A program made the position numbers and the translations under genes. This document shows, one piece after another, positions 7,106 to 15,240 of a stretch of DNA of 64,000 bases (the first letter of the stretch is position 1; every line of letters begins with the position of its first letter). This stretch comes from Novosphingobium sp. SG751A (lineage in GTDB: Bacteria; Pseudomonadota; Alphaproteobacteria; Sphingomonadales; Sphingomonadaceae). Where the stretch lies: the NCBI RefSeq assembly GCF_013149295.1, contig NZ_JABGCB010000014.1, positions 1 through 64,000 on the forward strand, written 5' to 3'. The notes below the pieces were generated by a model. The model saw only the letters and a program-made list of their open reading frames with translations. It made no database searches and was not told where the DNA came from.

Positions 7106-9243
7106 CGCCGGGTCAGCACGCGAGTGCTTTCGGCATGGGCCTTGATGTCCGCCGGATAGAACCAGACCGGGCGCAGATCGCCCGCCAGATAGCGCTGCGC
7201 CTGATCGGTGAAATGGGGGGATTTGGGGTCGCCGCTGGCGCCGCCCGTGCTGATCGCGCGGGCGGTGACGCGCGGGCCGAATTCGACCGCGGCGATGAAA
7301 CTGTTGCCCCGGTTGCCGTAATAGCGCTTCATTCCGGCTACGCGCGGCCCGCTCGACACGGCCAGCGCGCCCCATTGCGAGGATGTGAAGGCCACCGGCA
7401 GGCTGGGCTTTGCATCGTCATAGGGCTGGGTAATCGCCCCGGTCAGGCGTTGATAGCGGTTGAGTTCGCCCCATGGCACGCGCCAGTCGCCAAAATCCTT
7501 GGTCAGCCGCGCCATGGCTTCGTCCAGCGCGGCAAGGCGCTGTTCGCCCGTCGCCTGTTCGTCCATCCAGTCCCACAGGCTCATGCGCTGCTTCTTGGCG
7601 CTTTCGGCCCCCTTGGCCCACAGGTTCTCGCCCCAGACGATGGCCAGCGTTTCGGCGGTGGAGGCGGTCGAGGTGCGATGGTCCCAGCTTTTGAGCAGGG
7701 CGATCGCCTCGGCGCGCGCGGGCGAGGGGGCGGCGGCGTCCGCCGCAAACAGGCGCGGCAGCATCCGGTCAAACGCGGGCAACCATGGATCGTGGCCCGC
7801 CGCAATCAGGCTCTCGAGGGTGAAGCGCGGCGTGGCGGCCAGCACGCGCTCGGCATGAGGTCCGCGCGGATTGGCGCCCACCTCGTCCATATAGGCAGGA
7901 TACGCGCCCTTGCGCGGCGAATCGGCGCCCGCCGCGCTCCACGGCGCATTGTTGGTGTTATAGGCCCAGCCATTCTTCGGGTCGATCACCTGCGGCAGGG
8001 TGGACAGCGGGTGCAGCCCCATCCAGTCGGTGCGCGGATCGGAGCCGTCCACCGGCGCGCGCCAGTCGAAACGAGAATCGCGGATCGGCACGAATTGCGG
8101 GTGGAGATAGGCGATATGGCCCTTGTCATCGGCAAACAGCGTGTTGTTCGAACTGTTGGCCTTCAGCCCGGCGATTTTCAGGAAACCGGCCAGATCATGC
8201 GCCTTTGTGCGCAGGAAACTTTGCTCCAGCGCGGGCACGGGCTTGTTCATCAGCGATATGGCGATCCATTTGCCGCCTTCCTCGCGGATGATCGGGCCAT
8301 GGTGGGTGGCATAGGTTTCAAAGGTCCGCTGCGCCATCGTGCCATCGGCCATGCGATAGGACAGGGTGATCGGTTTGACGATCAGGGGGCGGGTCTGTGC
8401 GCCATATCGATATGCTTTACCCTGCGGCGTTTCGACGATGCTTTCGGCATATTCGTCGACATTGTCGATGCCGCTGGAGGTGTGCATCCATCCCGCGTGC
8501 TGGTTAAAACCCTGATAGATAAAGGGCTGGCCCCATGTCACCGCGCCATAGGCGTTGAGGCCTTGCGCGCTGGTCATCTGCAGTTCGGAGCGGAAATAGA
8601 AAGTGGTGTGGGGGTTGATATAGAGCAGCGCATGGCCGCTTGCGCTGTGCCCCGGCGCGATGGCGAAACCGTTCGACCCCTGCGGCTCGCGGAAAATCAG
8701 CCCGCGCTCCTCGCCCGTCATGGCCAGCTTGTGGTGGGTGTAGAAGCCTTCGAGCTGGGAAAGGGCTATGCCTTCGATATCGCCGCCAATGCTGCCCTCG
8801 GTGAAGGAGAGCGCCATCCATGGCTCGAAATGCGTCAGCACGCGGGGCTTTGTTTCCGGATGATCGGCCAGATAGGCGTTCAGCCCGCCCGCCCATGCAT
8901 CCATGATCGCTTTCAGCCAGGCCGGGCTGCGCGCATAATCGGCCTTCAGCCGCGCCGGGTCGATGAACAAGCGCTGGCGCAAATCCTGCCAGATCGCCTT
9001 TTCCCCCTCCGCCTCGGCCATGCGGCCAAGGTTGGTCAGGTAATTGACCTCAATCCGGTTGAAGTCATCCTGCGCCTGCGCATAGACCATGCCATAGATC
9101 GCATCGGCGTCGGTTTCGCCCCGGATATGGGCAATGCCCCAAGTGTCGCGGGTGATTGTCACCTTATGGGGCGCGGCTAGACCCGGCGTAGCCAAGGCCG
9201 AAACCGACAAGGCCAAAGTCGCCATGCCTATTGTCAATCGCAT
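7102..9243 (-). CDS. penicillin acylase-family N-terminal-nucleophile hydrolase
   Basis: 713 residues with a cleavable signal peptide (MRLTIGMATLALSVSALATPG). It belongs to the penicillin/aculeacin/AHL acylase family: TRDTWGIAHIRGETDADAIYG starts the alpha chain, and the predicted autocatalytic nucleophile is Ser190 in QGSNGFAIAPG, followed by the ...LLYINPHT strand. Mature periplasmic enzymes cleave amide bonds of beta-lactams, N-acyl homoserine lactones or related amides; the substrate cannot be read from sequence. The start at 9243 is chosen because it begins the signal peptide and follows GGAGCAGGG; the frame stays open to 9423 without family-like sequence. A 681-codon frame on the opposite strand is a GC-driven shadow. 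Confidence 0.9.
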   Translation of the reverse strand: MRLTIGMATLALSVSALATPGLAAPHKVTITRDTWGIAHIRGETDADAIYGMVYAQAQDDFNRIEVNYLTNLGRMAEAEGEKAIWQDLRQRLFIDPARLKADYARSPAWLKAIMDAWAGGLNAYLADHPETKPRVLTHFEPWMALSFTEGSIGGDIEGIALSQLEGFYTHHKLAMTGEERGLIFREPQGSNGFAIAPGHSASGHALLYINPHTTFYFRSELQMTSAQGLNAYGAVTWGQPFIYQGFNQHAGWMHTSSGIDNVDEYAESIVETPQGKAYRYGAQTRPLIVKPITLSYRMADGTMAQRTFETYATHHGPIIREEGGKWIAISLMNKPVPALEQSFLRTKAHDLAGFLKIAGLKANSSNNTLFADDKGHIAYLHPQFVPIRDSRFDWRAPVDGSDPRTDWMGLHPLSTLPQVIDPKNGWAYNTNNAPWSAAGADSPRKGAYPAYMDEVGANPRGPHAERVLAATPRFTLESLIAAGHDPWLPAFDRMLPRLFAADAAAPSPARAEAIALLKSWDHRTSTASTAETLAIVWGENLWAKGAESAKKQRMSLWDWMDEQATGEQRLAALDEAMARLTKDFGDWRVPWGELNRYQRLTGAITQPYDDAKPSLPVAFTSSQWGALAVSSGPRVAGMKRYYGNRGNSFIAAVEFGPRVTARAISTGGASGDPKSPHFTDQAQRYLAGDLRPVWFYPADIKAHAESTRVLTRR

Positions 9244-9467
9244 CCCTGCTCCCCATCTGCGCCTGCGCCGGGGCCTGTCTAGCATGGGCAGCAAGGACGC
9301 AAAGGGGCAGTTTGACGCAACGTATGGCGGCGGGCGACCTCTGGCGGGAATTGCTTTGCTGCAAGAAAAATGCTCTGGCGCAGGGAAGGGGATTCGGGTG
9401 ATGCTCAAACTCAGGACCGCCATGGGGTGGCGTTTCTGCGGGCGGGCATAATGATGGAAGCTTGGAT

Positions 9468-10412
9468 ATGATCGTAATGCCCCTATCGGCCCTGCTGTTG
9501 GCCAGCGTTTCCTCCGTCCCGGTTACGGCTCCGGCCGCTCTTGGTTCATCGCTGCTGGTGCAGGCAAATGACGCGCCTCATATCGCGGCTCTGCCGCTGG
9601 ACGGCGGTGCGGGCGATCCCCAGCAGGCCGCGCCCGGCGCATCTCAGGCCGAGGCCCCTGCCACGCAGAGCGCTCCGCCTGCGGATAACGGCCCCGCCAA
9701 TGCCGCGCCTGCCGGTGCTGTGCCTGCCGATGTCGCACCCGTCGATGCTGCTCCGGCCAGCGAGCCGATGCTGCTGCGCGATCCATGGCACAAGCCCAAT
9801 CGCGACATTTTCGCCTTTGACGTTTTTTTTGAACGCAAGATGCTGGCCCCTCTCGCCCATGGCTATCGCGCGGTGACACCGCAGATTTTCCGGGCCGGGG
9901 TCAACAATGCCATCCTCAATCTGGACGAGCCGAGCACCGCCATCAATCAGGTGGTCCAGCTCAAGATCGGGCGCGCGCTGAAAACCACGGTGCGCTTTGC
10001 GATCAATTCGACGATCGGCATCGGCGGCCTGATCGATGTCGCCTCGGCGGGGGGGCTGCGGCGGCGCCCTGCCGATTTCGGCCAGACGCTGGGCCGCTAT
10101 GGCGCAAAGCCAGGGCCTTATGTGATGCTGCCTTTCCTTGGACCGTCGAATGTGCGCGACGGGTTTGGCCGTCTGGTCGATACGTTCACCGATCCGGTGG
10201 GCTTTGTGATCGGCGGCATCTTCACCTCGCCGGGCGGCGCGGCGCGCTTTGCGATGGCGGGGATCAACTGGCGCGAAAAGAATGACGGCACGATGTCGGC
10301 CATCTATGGCGCGTCCGATCCCTATGCGTTCACCCGCGCGGCCTATAGCCAGCAGCGTGCAGCCGTTGTTCAGGACGCCACAGGTAAGGCGGCGGCACTG
10401 CCGGATTTTTGA
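9468..10412 (+). CDS. mlaA: MlaA/VacJ-family outer-membrane phospholipid protein
   Basis: 314 residues. After a hydrophobic N-terminus and an Ala/Pro-rich linker (about 35-100), the conserved MlaA core begins at DPWHKPNRDIFAFDVFFERKML. It continues through FRAGVNNAILNLDEPSTAINQ and FGQTLGRYGAKPGPYVMLPFLGPSNVRDGFG. It would remove mislocalised phospholipids from the outer leaflet. Unlike the classical lipoprotein, no cysteine occurs in the N-terminal 35 residues, so no lipobox is visible. The ATG at 9468 is chosen for GGAAG seven bases upstream; a TTG lies two codons earlier. It heads the mla cluster. Confidence 0.9.
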   Translation: MIVMPLSALLLASVSSVPVTAPAALGSSLLVQANDAPHIAALPLDGGAGDPQQAAPGASQAEAPATQSAPPADNGPANAAPAGAVPADVAPVDAAPASEPMLLRDPWHKPNRDIFAFDVFFERKMLAPLAHGYRAVTPQIFRAGVNNAILNLDEPSTAINQVVQLKIGRALKTTVRFAINSTIGIGGLIDVASAGGLRRRPADFGQTLGRYGAKPGPYVMLPFLGPSNVRDGFGRLVDTFTDPVGFVIGGIFTSPGGAARFAMAGINWREKNDGTMSAIYGASDPYAFTRAAYSQQRAAVVQDATGKAAALPDF

Positions 10413-10524
10413 TTCGGCCAACCTTATAAAAAAGGTCGGATTTCTGATTCGGCTTGCCTGTTAAAAAACGCCGGGTTTTTGATTCGGCGCCGCTTTTTCA
10501 AACGCCGGATTTTTCGGTCCGGCG
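10401..10524 (+). repeat. four degenerate tandem repeats, about 35 bp period
   Basis: A unit containing CCGGATTTTTGATTCGGC recurs at about 10401, 10436, 10471 and 10504 with changes (TCGGATTTCTGATTCGGC, CCGGGTTTTTGATTCGGC, CCGGATTTTTCGGTCCGGC). The first copy covers the mlaA stop codon and the rest lie between mlaA and mlaC. Each unit is flanked by short A-rich runs. Confidence 0.75.
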
Positions 10525-10645
10525 GATTTTCTTCACGCGTTGGTGCGGGGCTTGGGCATTGACCAAAACCTGTGTCGCGGCCAAGGGGTGCCGCGACCGG
10601 CAGGCCAATGCCTTCCCTCCCCCGATGCTGGTCATGGAGCTGCCG

Positions 10646-11302
10646 ATGTTTCGCGCTGATCTGAAGCTGTCTTTCGCGCTGGGCGTAGCAGGTGTGGTTG
10701 CCGCCGCGCTGCCGGTTGCCGCGCCTGTGGCTTTTGCCCAATCCGCCCGCGACGCCAATGCCGAAGCCTTTGTGCAACAAGGCGCGCGCGAGGTTCTGGC
10801 CGTTTTGAACGACCGGACCAGAAATGATGCGGCCAAGAAGGAGGCCTTTCGCGTCCTTATCAACCGTCTGATCGATGTGCCCAAGGTGACGCGTTTCGTG
10901 ATGGGCAAATATGCCCGCAGCGCAACGCCCGATCAGTATAACCGCTTTTCCGCCGCTTTCCGCACCTATGCCGAGGGCGTCTATATGAGCCGGATCGACG
11001 ACTATCACGGCGAAAAGGTCGTGGTGCTGGGCTCTCTGGTGCGTAAACCCGGCGATGTGCTGGTCACCACGCAATTGGCCGGCGGCCGGTCGAGCGCGCC
11101 CACCAATCTGGTCTGGCGCGTGCTCAATGACGGTTCGGGCTGGAAGGTTGTCGACGTTCAGGTTTCGGGCGTCTGGCTGGCCATTACCCAGCAGACCGAT
11201 TTCGTCTCGACCATCGACAACAATGGCGGCAAGATCGACGTGCTGATCGCGCAGTTGATAAAGGATGGCGGCACGGGCAAGATCCTGCGCAGCGGCAAGT
11301 AA
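10646..11302 (+). CDS. mlaC: MlaC-family periplasmic phospholipid-binding protein
   Basis: 218 residues with a signal peptide (MFRADLKLSFALGVAGVVAAALPVAAP... to about residue 33) and an MlaC/Tgt2 fold: FVQQGAREVLAVLNDRT, FVMGKYARSATPDQYNRFSAAFRTYAE and the closing WKVVDVQVSGVWLAITQQTDF. It would shuttle phospholipid between MlaA and the inner-membrane MlaFED complex. The ATG at 10646 has GGAG six bases upstream; an ATG at 10634 is less well placed. It is followed after 26 bp by mlaD. Confidence 0.93.
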   Translation: MFRADLKLSFALGVAGVVAAALPVAAPVAFAQSARDANAEAFVQQGAREVLAVLNDRTRNDAAKKEAFRVLINRLIDVPKVTRFVMGKYARSATPDQYNRFSAAFRTYAEGVYMSRIDDYHGEKVVVLGSLVRKPGDVLVTTQLAGGRSSAPTNLVWRVLNDGSGWKVVDVQVSGVWLAITQQTDFVSTIDNNGGKIDVLIAQLIKDGGTGKILRSGK

Positions 11303-11328
11303 GCACAAGAAAAAGGTAGGAAAGACGC

Positions 11329-11874
11329 ATGAGGGCAAGTTGGGCCGAAACGATCATGGGCTTTGCCGTGCTGGCCTTTGCTGCATTGATGCTTACCTAT
11401 GCTCTTGGTGTTTCGGGGTTGAAGCACAGCAGCGGCACCTATGAGGTGAGCGCGCGCTTTGGCGAGGCGGGCGGCATTCAGCCGGGCGCCAAGATCACCG
11501 TTTCGGGGGTCAAGGTGGGATCGGTCAGCGATGTGACGATTGATCCCAAGACCTATCTGGCGGTGATGCATCTCTCGCTGTCCAAGGATGTGAAGCTGCC
11601 TTCGGATTCGACGGCCAAGATCACCAGCGACGGCCTGCTGGGCGGGGCGCATATCGCGCTGATGCCGGGCGGGGCCGAGGATGATCTCAAGCCCGGCGGC
11701 GAGATCAACAACACGCAGGGCGCGGTCGATCTGTTCGGCCTGATCGGGCAATTCATCCGCCCGCAAAGCGGTTCGCCTGCTGCCGCTTCTTCTGCCGATA
11801 GCGCGGCCAAGGCTCCTGCTGCTGCCCCTGCCCCTGCTGCGCCCAAGGCCGCCGCCGACCTGCCCGAGATGTAA
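11329..11874 (+). CDS. mlaD: MlaD-family MCE-domain protein
   Basis: 181 residues. One N-terminal membrane anchor (IMGFAVLAFAALMLTYALG) is followed by a single MCE domain (about 38-115) with ARFGEAGGIQPGAKITVSGVKVG and the ITSDGLLGGAHIALMPGG strand pair. The Ala/Pro-rich C-terminal tail (from about 147) is low complexity. It would form the hexameric lipid-binding ring of the Mla transporter at the periplasmic face. It has AGGAAAG upstream and is 3 bp from mlaE. Confidence 0.93.
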   Translation: MRASWAETIMGFAVLAFAALMLTYALGVSGLKHSSGTYEVSARFGEAGGIQPGAKITVSGVKVGSVSDVTIDPKTYLAVMHLSLSKDVKLPSDSTAKITSDGLLGGAHIALMPGGAEDDLKPGGEINNTQGAVDLFGLIGQFIRPQSGSPAAASSADSAAKAPAAAPAPAAPKAAADLPEM

Positions 11875-11877
11875 GCC

Positions 11878-12666
11878 ATGGGGCTGTTTTCCACAAACCC
11901 GGTGGCGGCCCTTGGGCGCGCCACATTGGAGGGCGTTGGCGCGATTGGCCGCGTGGGGCTGTTTGCCGCGCGCGGGATCGCGGCGGCCATTTCGCCGCCA
12001 TGGTATCCGCGCCAGATCATCGCCCAATTCGCCAGTGTGGGTTTCCTCTCGCTGCCGGTGGTGGGGCTGACGGCGTGGTTTACGGGCGCGGCGCTGGCGC
12101 TCAATATCTATTCGGGCGGGGATCGGTTTAACGCCGAAACCGTGTTGCCCCAGATCGTGGCGCTGGGCATCACGCGTGAATTGGGGCCGGTGCTGGCCGC
12201 GCTGATGCTGGCGGGGCGCGTGGCCTCGGCCATGGCCTCGGAAATCGGGGCGATGCGCGCGACCGAACAGATCGATGCGATGGTCACGCTGTCGACCGAT
12301 CCGCGCCGCTATCTGATCGCCCCGCGCCTGATTGCGGCCACGATCAGCCTGCCGTTGCTCACGCTGATTACTGACATCATCGGGGTCGCTGGCGGGATGC
12401 AGGTGTCCAATTACCTGATCGACCTGTCGCCGGGCATCTATATCGCCAACACGATGGACTTTCTGACCGCGTGGGACGTGGAATCGGGCCTTATCAAATC
12501 GGCGGTGTTCGGTTTCATCATCGGCCTGATGGGCTGCTATCACGGCGACAGCGCCAAGGGCGGCGCGCGCGGCGTGGGCCGGGCGACCACTTCGGCCATG
12601 GTGTCGGCTGCTGTGCTGATCTTGGCGGCGGACTATCTCTTGACCTCGGTGTTTGCCCTGAAATGA
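11878..12666 (+). CDS. mlaE: MlaE-family ABC transporter permease
   Basis: 262 residues, the integral membrane permease of the Mla phospholipid system. Family motifs are VALGITRELGPVLAALMLAGRVASAMASEIGAMRATEQIDAM and GLMGCYHGDSAKGGARGVGRATT. About five to six hydrophobic segments follow an amphipathic N-terminus. The TGA overlaps the ATG of mlaF (ATGA), indicating coupled translation of the permease and its ATPase. Confidence 0.95.
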   Translation: MGLFSTNPVAALGRATLEGVGAIGRVGLFAARGIAAAISPPWYPRQIIAQFASVGFLSLPVVGLTAWFTGAALALNIYSGGDRFNAETVLPQIVALGITRELGPVLAALMLAGRVASAMASEIGAMRATEQIDAMVTLSTDPRRYLIAPRLIAATISLPLLTLITDIIGVAGGMQVSNYLIDLSPGIYIANTMDFLTAWDVESGLIKSAVFGFIIGLMGCYHGDSAKGGARGVGRATTSAMVSAAVLILAADYLLTSVFALK

Positions 12667-13412
12667 CAACAACGGCTAAAATCGCATGGACGGGCATTTC
12701 CAAGCGTTTCGGCGCGCAGGTGGTGCTGGAGGGGCTGGAGCTGGCGGTGGCGCCGGGGCGCTCGCTGGCGCTGCTGGGGCGTTCGGGCCAGGGCAAGTCG
12801 GTGACGCTCAAACTGGCGCTGGGCTTGATGAAGCCCGATGCCGGGCAGGTGTTGCTCGATGGCGTGGACGTGACGCGGCAAAGCGAGGCCGAGCGCCGCG
12901 CCAGCTTTCGCGGCATCGGCATGCTGTTTCAGGGCGGGGCACTGTTCGACAGCCTGCCGGTCTGGGAAAATGTCGCCTTTCGCCTGATAAACGCCGATGG
13001 CGTGGGCCGGGCCGAGGCGAGGGATCGCGCGGTCGAGGCTTTGGCTTTGGTCAAGCTCGCCCCCGAAGTGGCCGATCGCTATCCTTCCGAACTGTCGGGT
13101 GGGATGCAGAAGCGCGCAGGGCTTGCCCGCGCCATTGTCGGCACGCCCAGCCTGCTGTTTTTTGACGAACCCACCACGGGCCTTGATCCGATCACGGCGG
13201 GCGCGATCAACGAGCTTATCCGCGACCGGGTGACGTCGCTGGGCTGCACCGCCGTGTCGATCACCCATGACATGGCCTCGGCCCGCACGATTGCCGACGA
13301 ACTGGCAATGCTGGACAATGGGCGGATCGTGTGGCGCGGGCGGGCCGATGAGCTGGACCATGCCGACCATCCGCTGGTGCGCGCCTTTGTCACCGGCCAG
13401 AGTATGGAATAA
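12663..13412 (+). CDS. mlaF: MlaF-family ABC transporter ATPase
   Basis: 249 residues of ABC ATPase. The Walker A reads GRSGQGKS (about 41-48), with a Q-loop in MLFQGGALFDSLPVWENV, signature LSGGMQKRAGLARAI, Walker B LLFFDEPTTGLDP and switch histidine in ITHDMASA. The position of the Q-loop and the SGGMQKR signature are typical of MlaF rather than generic importers. It would power lipid movement through MlaE-MlaD. No mlaB-like STAS gene is present in the cluster. Confidence 0.95.
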   Translation: MTTTAKIAWTGISKRFGAQVVLEGLELAVAPGRSLALLGRSGQGKSVTLKLALGLMKPDAGQVLLDGVDVTRQSEAERRASFRGIGMLFQGGALFDSLPVWENVAFRLINADGVGRAEARDRAVEALALVKLAPEVADRYPSELSGGMQKRAGLARAIVGTPSLLFFDEPTTGLDPITAGAINELIRDRVTSLGCTAVSITHDMASARTIADELAMLDNGRIVWRGRADELDHADHPLVRAFVTGQSME

Positions 13413-13421
13413 GACGCGCAT

Positions 13422-13462
13422 GGAATAAGGCGCGAATTTCTATACGCAATTCGCGCCATTCC
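13422..13462 (+). terminator. hairpin after mlaF
   Basis: GGCGCGAATT (13429-13438) and AATTCGCGCC (13448-13457) pair perfectly around a 9-nt loop, and GGAAT/ATTCC extend the stem. It lies just past the mlaF stop and before the oxidoreductase gene. There is no long U-tract. Confidence 0.55.
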
Positions 13463-13510
13463 CTTTAACGTTGCCCCCTTGCAGCTTCGCGCCGCCAAGG
13501 GGAGATCACG

Positions 13511-14764
13511 ATGAGCCGTCAGAACTGGTATCCGCAAGCCAATCTTGCGCGGCGCGAGATGCTGCGCGGAGGCGCGGCTTTGGGCGCGGTGGGGGCGCTG
13601 TCGGCCTGCAGCGCGGGCAAAGTGGCTTCTGCCGGTCCTGCGCCCCGGCGGCCATACCTCACGCCGATGCGGGTGACGCCCGATCAGTTGATCGACATGA
13701 AATGCTGCATCCGCCCGGTGCGCGCGGCGGGGCCAAACCTTGGCACGCAGATGATCGGCGATACGCTGGTCGTGCATAATTACGGCCATGGCGGCTCGGG
13801 CTGGTCGCTGTCTTGGGGCAGCGCCGAGGTCGCGGTGGGCAAGGCTTTGTCGGTGCTGCCCTCGGAAATCGCGGTGGTGGGCTGCGGCATTATCGGGCTG
13901 ACCACGGCGGTGGTGGCGCAAAGGGCGGGGCTCAAGGTCACGATCTACACCCGCGATGTGATCCAGCGCACGCGATCCTTCCGCGCGCATGGCTCGTTCA
14001 CGCCGGATTCGCGCGTGGCGCTCTCGGCGCCCGCCGGGGCGGGCTTTGGCGATCTGTGGGAACAGATGACGCGCCTGTCATGGAAAGGCTTTCGCTCGAT
14101 GCTGGGCCTGCCGGGCGATCCGGTGGTGTTTCAGGATGCCTATGCCTTGTCCGATGCGCCGCCGGTCAAAAAGCATCACGATGCCGACCCGGCCATCAAG
14201 GGCGCGTGGGAGCCGGGCGGATTGCCTTTGCAGGAGTCCGAATGGGCGCATTTCATGGATCGGATCAAGGATCTGGTGCCCGATCCGGTGATGCTGCCCA
14301 CGGCGGAAAATCCGTTCCCGGTGGCCTATACGCGCCGCTCGTCGGAAATGCATTTCAACTTCCCGTCTTACGCACACCATCTTCTGACCGAGTTTTACCA
14401 GCACGGCGGGTTGATGGTGATGCGTGATTTCAACGACCCCTCGCAATATGGCCAGCTCAAGGAAAAGGTGGTCATCAACGCCACCGGCTATGCCGCGCGC
14501 GACCTGTGGCGCGACAAGACCGTCTTCCCCGTGCGCGGCCAGACCGGATGGCTGGTGCCGCAGCATGACGCGCCCTATTCGCTGCGCTACAAAAACGCCT
14601 CGCTGATGGCCAAGAATGACGGGATCGTGGTGATGAACAACCCCATTGATCTGGGCGAAATGTTCGGCGTGGGTGACAGTATGGAGCTGGCCGATCCGGC
14701 GCCGATCCTTGAGGTGATGAAGATTGTCGAGCCGATCATGGCGGGCATGAAGGGGATCGCGTGA
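13511..14764 (+). CDS. FAD-dependent oxidoreductase, apparently circularly permuted DAAO-like, predicted Tat lipoprotein
   Basis: 417 residues. The N-terminus has a twin-arginine-like RREML (14-18), a hydrophobic stretch and a lipobox-like LSAC (30-33). The Rossmann GCGIIG is at 124-129, far from the start. Before it, at about 66-105, comes IRPVRAAGP and then HNYGHGGSGWSLSWGSA, segments that in D-amino-acid oxidases lie at the C-terminus. The usual PVRGQ strand (PVRGQTGWLVP) is near residue 345, and the protein ends about 70 residues later without a second HNYGHGG. The fold therefore appears circularly permuted. Substrate is unknown; a D-amino acid or related amine is possible. The next gene encodes a cytochrome c and overlaps it, suggesting electron transfer to cytochrome rather than oxygen. 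Confidence 0.8.
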   Translation: MSRQNWYPQANLARREMLRGGAALGAVGALSACSAGKVASAGPAPRRPYLTPMRVTPDQLIDMKCCIRPVRAAGPNLGTQMIGDTLVVHNYGHGGSGWSLSWGSAEVAVGKALSVLPSEIAVVGCGIIGLTTAVVAQRAGLKVTIYTRDVIQRTRSFRAHGSFTPDSRVALSAPAGAGFGDLWEQMTRLSWKGFRSMLGLPGDPVVFQDAYALSDAPPVKKHHDADPAIKGAWEPGGLPLQESEWAHFMDRIKDLVPDPVMLPTAENPFPVAYTRRSSEMHFNFPSYAHHLLTEFYQHGGLMVMRDFNDPSQYGQLKEKVVINATGYAARDLWRDKTVFPVRGQTGWLVPQHDAPYSLRYKNASLMAKNDGIVVMNNPIDLGEMFGVGDSMELADPAPILEVMKIVEPIMAGMKGIA

Positions 14765-15189
14765 TGAAGCGGATCAGCAAGCTGACGCTGGCGGGCGCGC
14801 TCACTCTTGCGGCGGTTCCGGCCTATGCGGCGGGCACAGCCAATGGCGTTTACACCGAGGCGCAGGCCGCCGAGGGCGCGGCGGTCTTTGCCGAGCGCTG
14901 CGCCATGTGTCATGGCAAGCAGGCCGAGGGCACGTGGGAAGTGCCCGCGTTGAAGGGCAAGTTCATGGGCAATTGGGGGCGGGAATCCCTGGCGGCCCTG
15001 TCCGATTATCTGGCCCGCGCCATGCCGCAATTCGCGCCCGGCACGCTGGAGCCCAAGGATAATGGGCGGCTGGTGGCCTATCTTTTGAAGATCAATGGCC
15101 ATCCGGCCGGTGCCAAGCCCTTGCCCGAGGATCATGCCGCGCTTGCCGCGATCCGCATTGATCCGCTGGCGGCCACGGCGGTCAAGTAA
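14764..15189 (+). CDS. periplasmic c-type cytochrome
   Basis: 141 residues with a signal peptide (MKRISKLTLAGALTLAAVPAYA) and one haem-binding CAMCH motif near residue 45. The distal methionine is probably the one in RAMPQF (near residue 98). It is a single-domain class I cytochrome c. The ATG overlaps the stop of the FAD oxidoreductase (TGATG), so the two are co-translated, and it is the likely electron acceptor of that enzyme. A GTG one codon upstream is an alternative start. Confidence 0.9.
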   Translation: MKRISKLTLAGALTLAAVPAYAAGTANGVYTEAQAAEGAAVFAERCAMCHGKQAEGTWEVPALKGKFMGNWGRESLAALSDYLARAMPQFAPGTLEPKDNGRLVAYLLKINGHPAGAKPLPEDHAALAAIRIDPLAATAVK

Positions 15190-15222
15190 GGCGCGATTGA
15201 CAAGAGGACCTGGGCGGGTGAT

Positions 15223-15240
15223 ATGATGTATATGCATCAT
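15223..15240 (+). promoter_or_regulatory. candidate MarR operator over the start codon
   Basis: ATGATGTATATGCATCAT has 6-bp arms ATGATG/CATCAT, and the inner 16 bases (TGATG-T-ATAT-G-CATCA) are almost a perfect palindrome. MarR proteins often bind palindromes of this length at their own promoter or start. This is inference from position and symmetry. Confidence 0.35.

Noticed and set aside
7135..9180. A 681-codon open frame on the plus strand opposite the acylase gene
   Set aside because: High-GC third positions keep the opposite frame open. The protein is Arg/Gly/His rich without motifs, while the minus strand carries clear acylase motifs and a signal peptide.
10401..10524. CRISPR-like array
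   Set aside because: The units are degenerate, contiguous with short A-rich gaps of no spacer character, and no cas gene is present.
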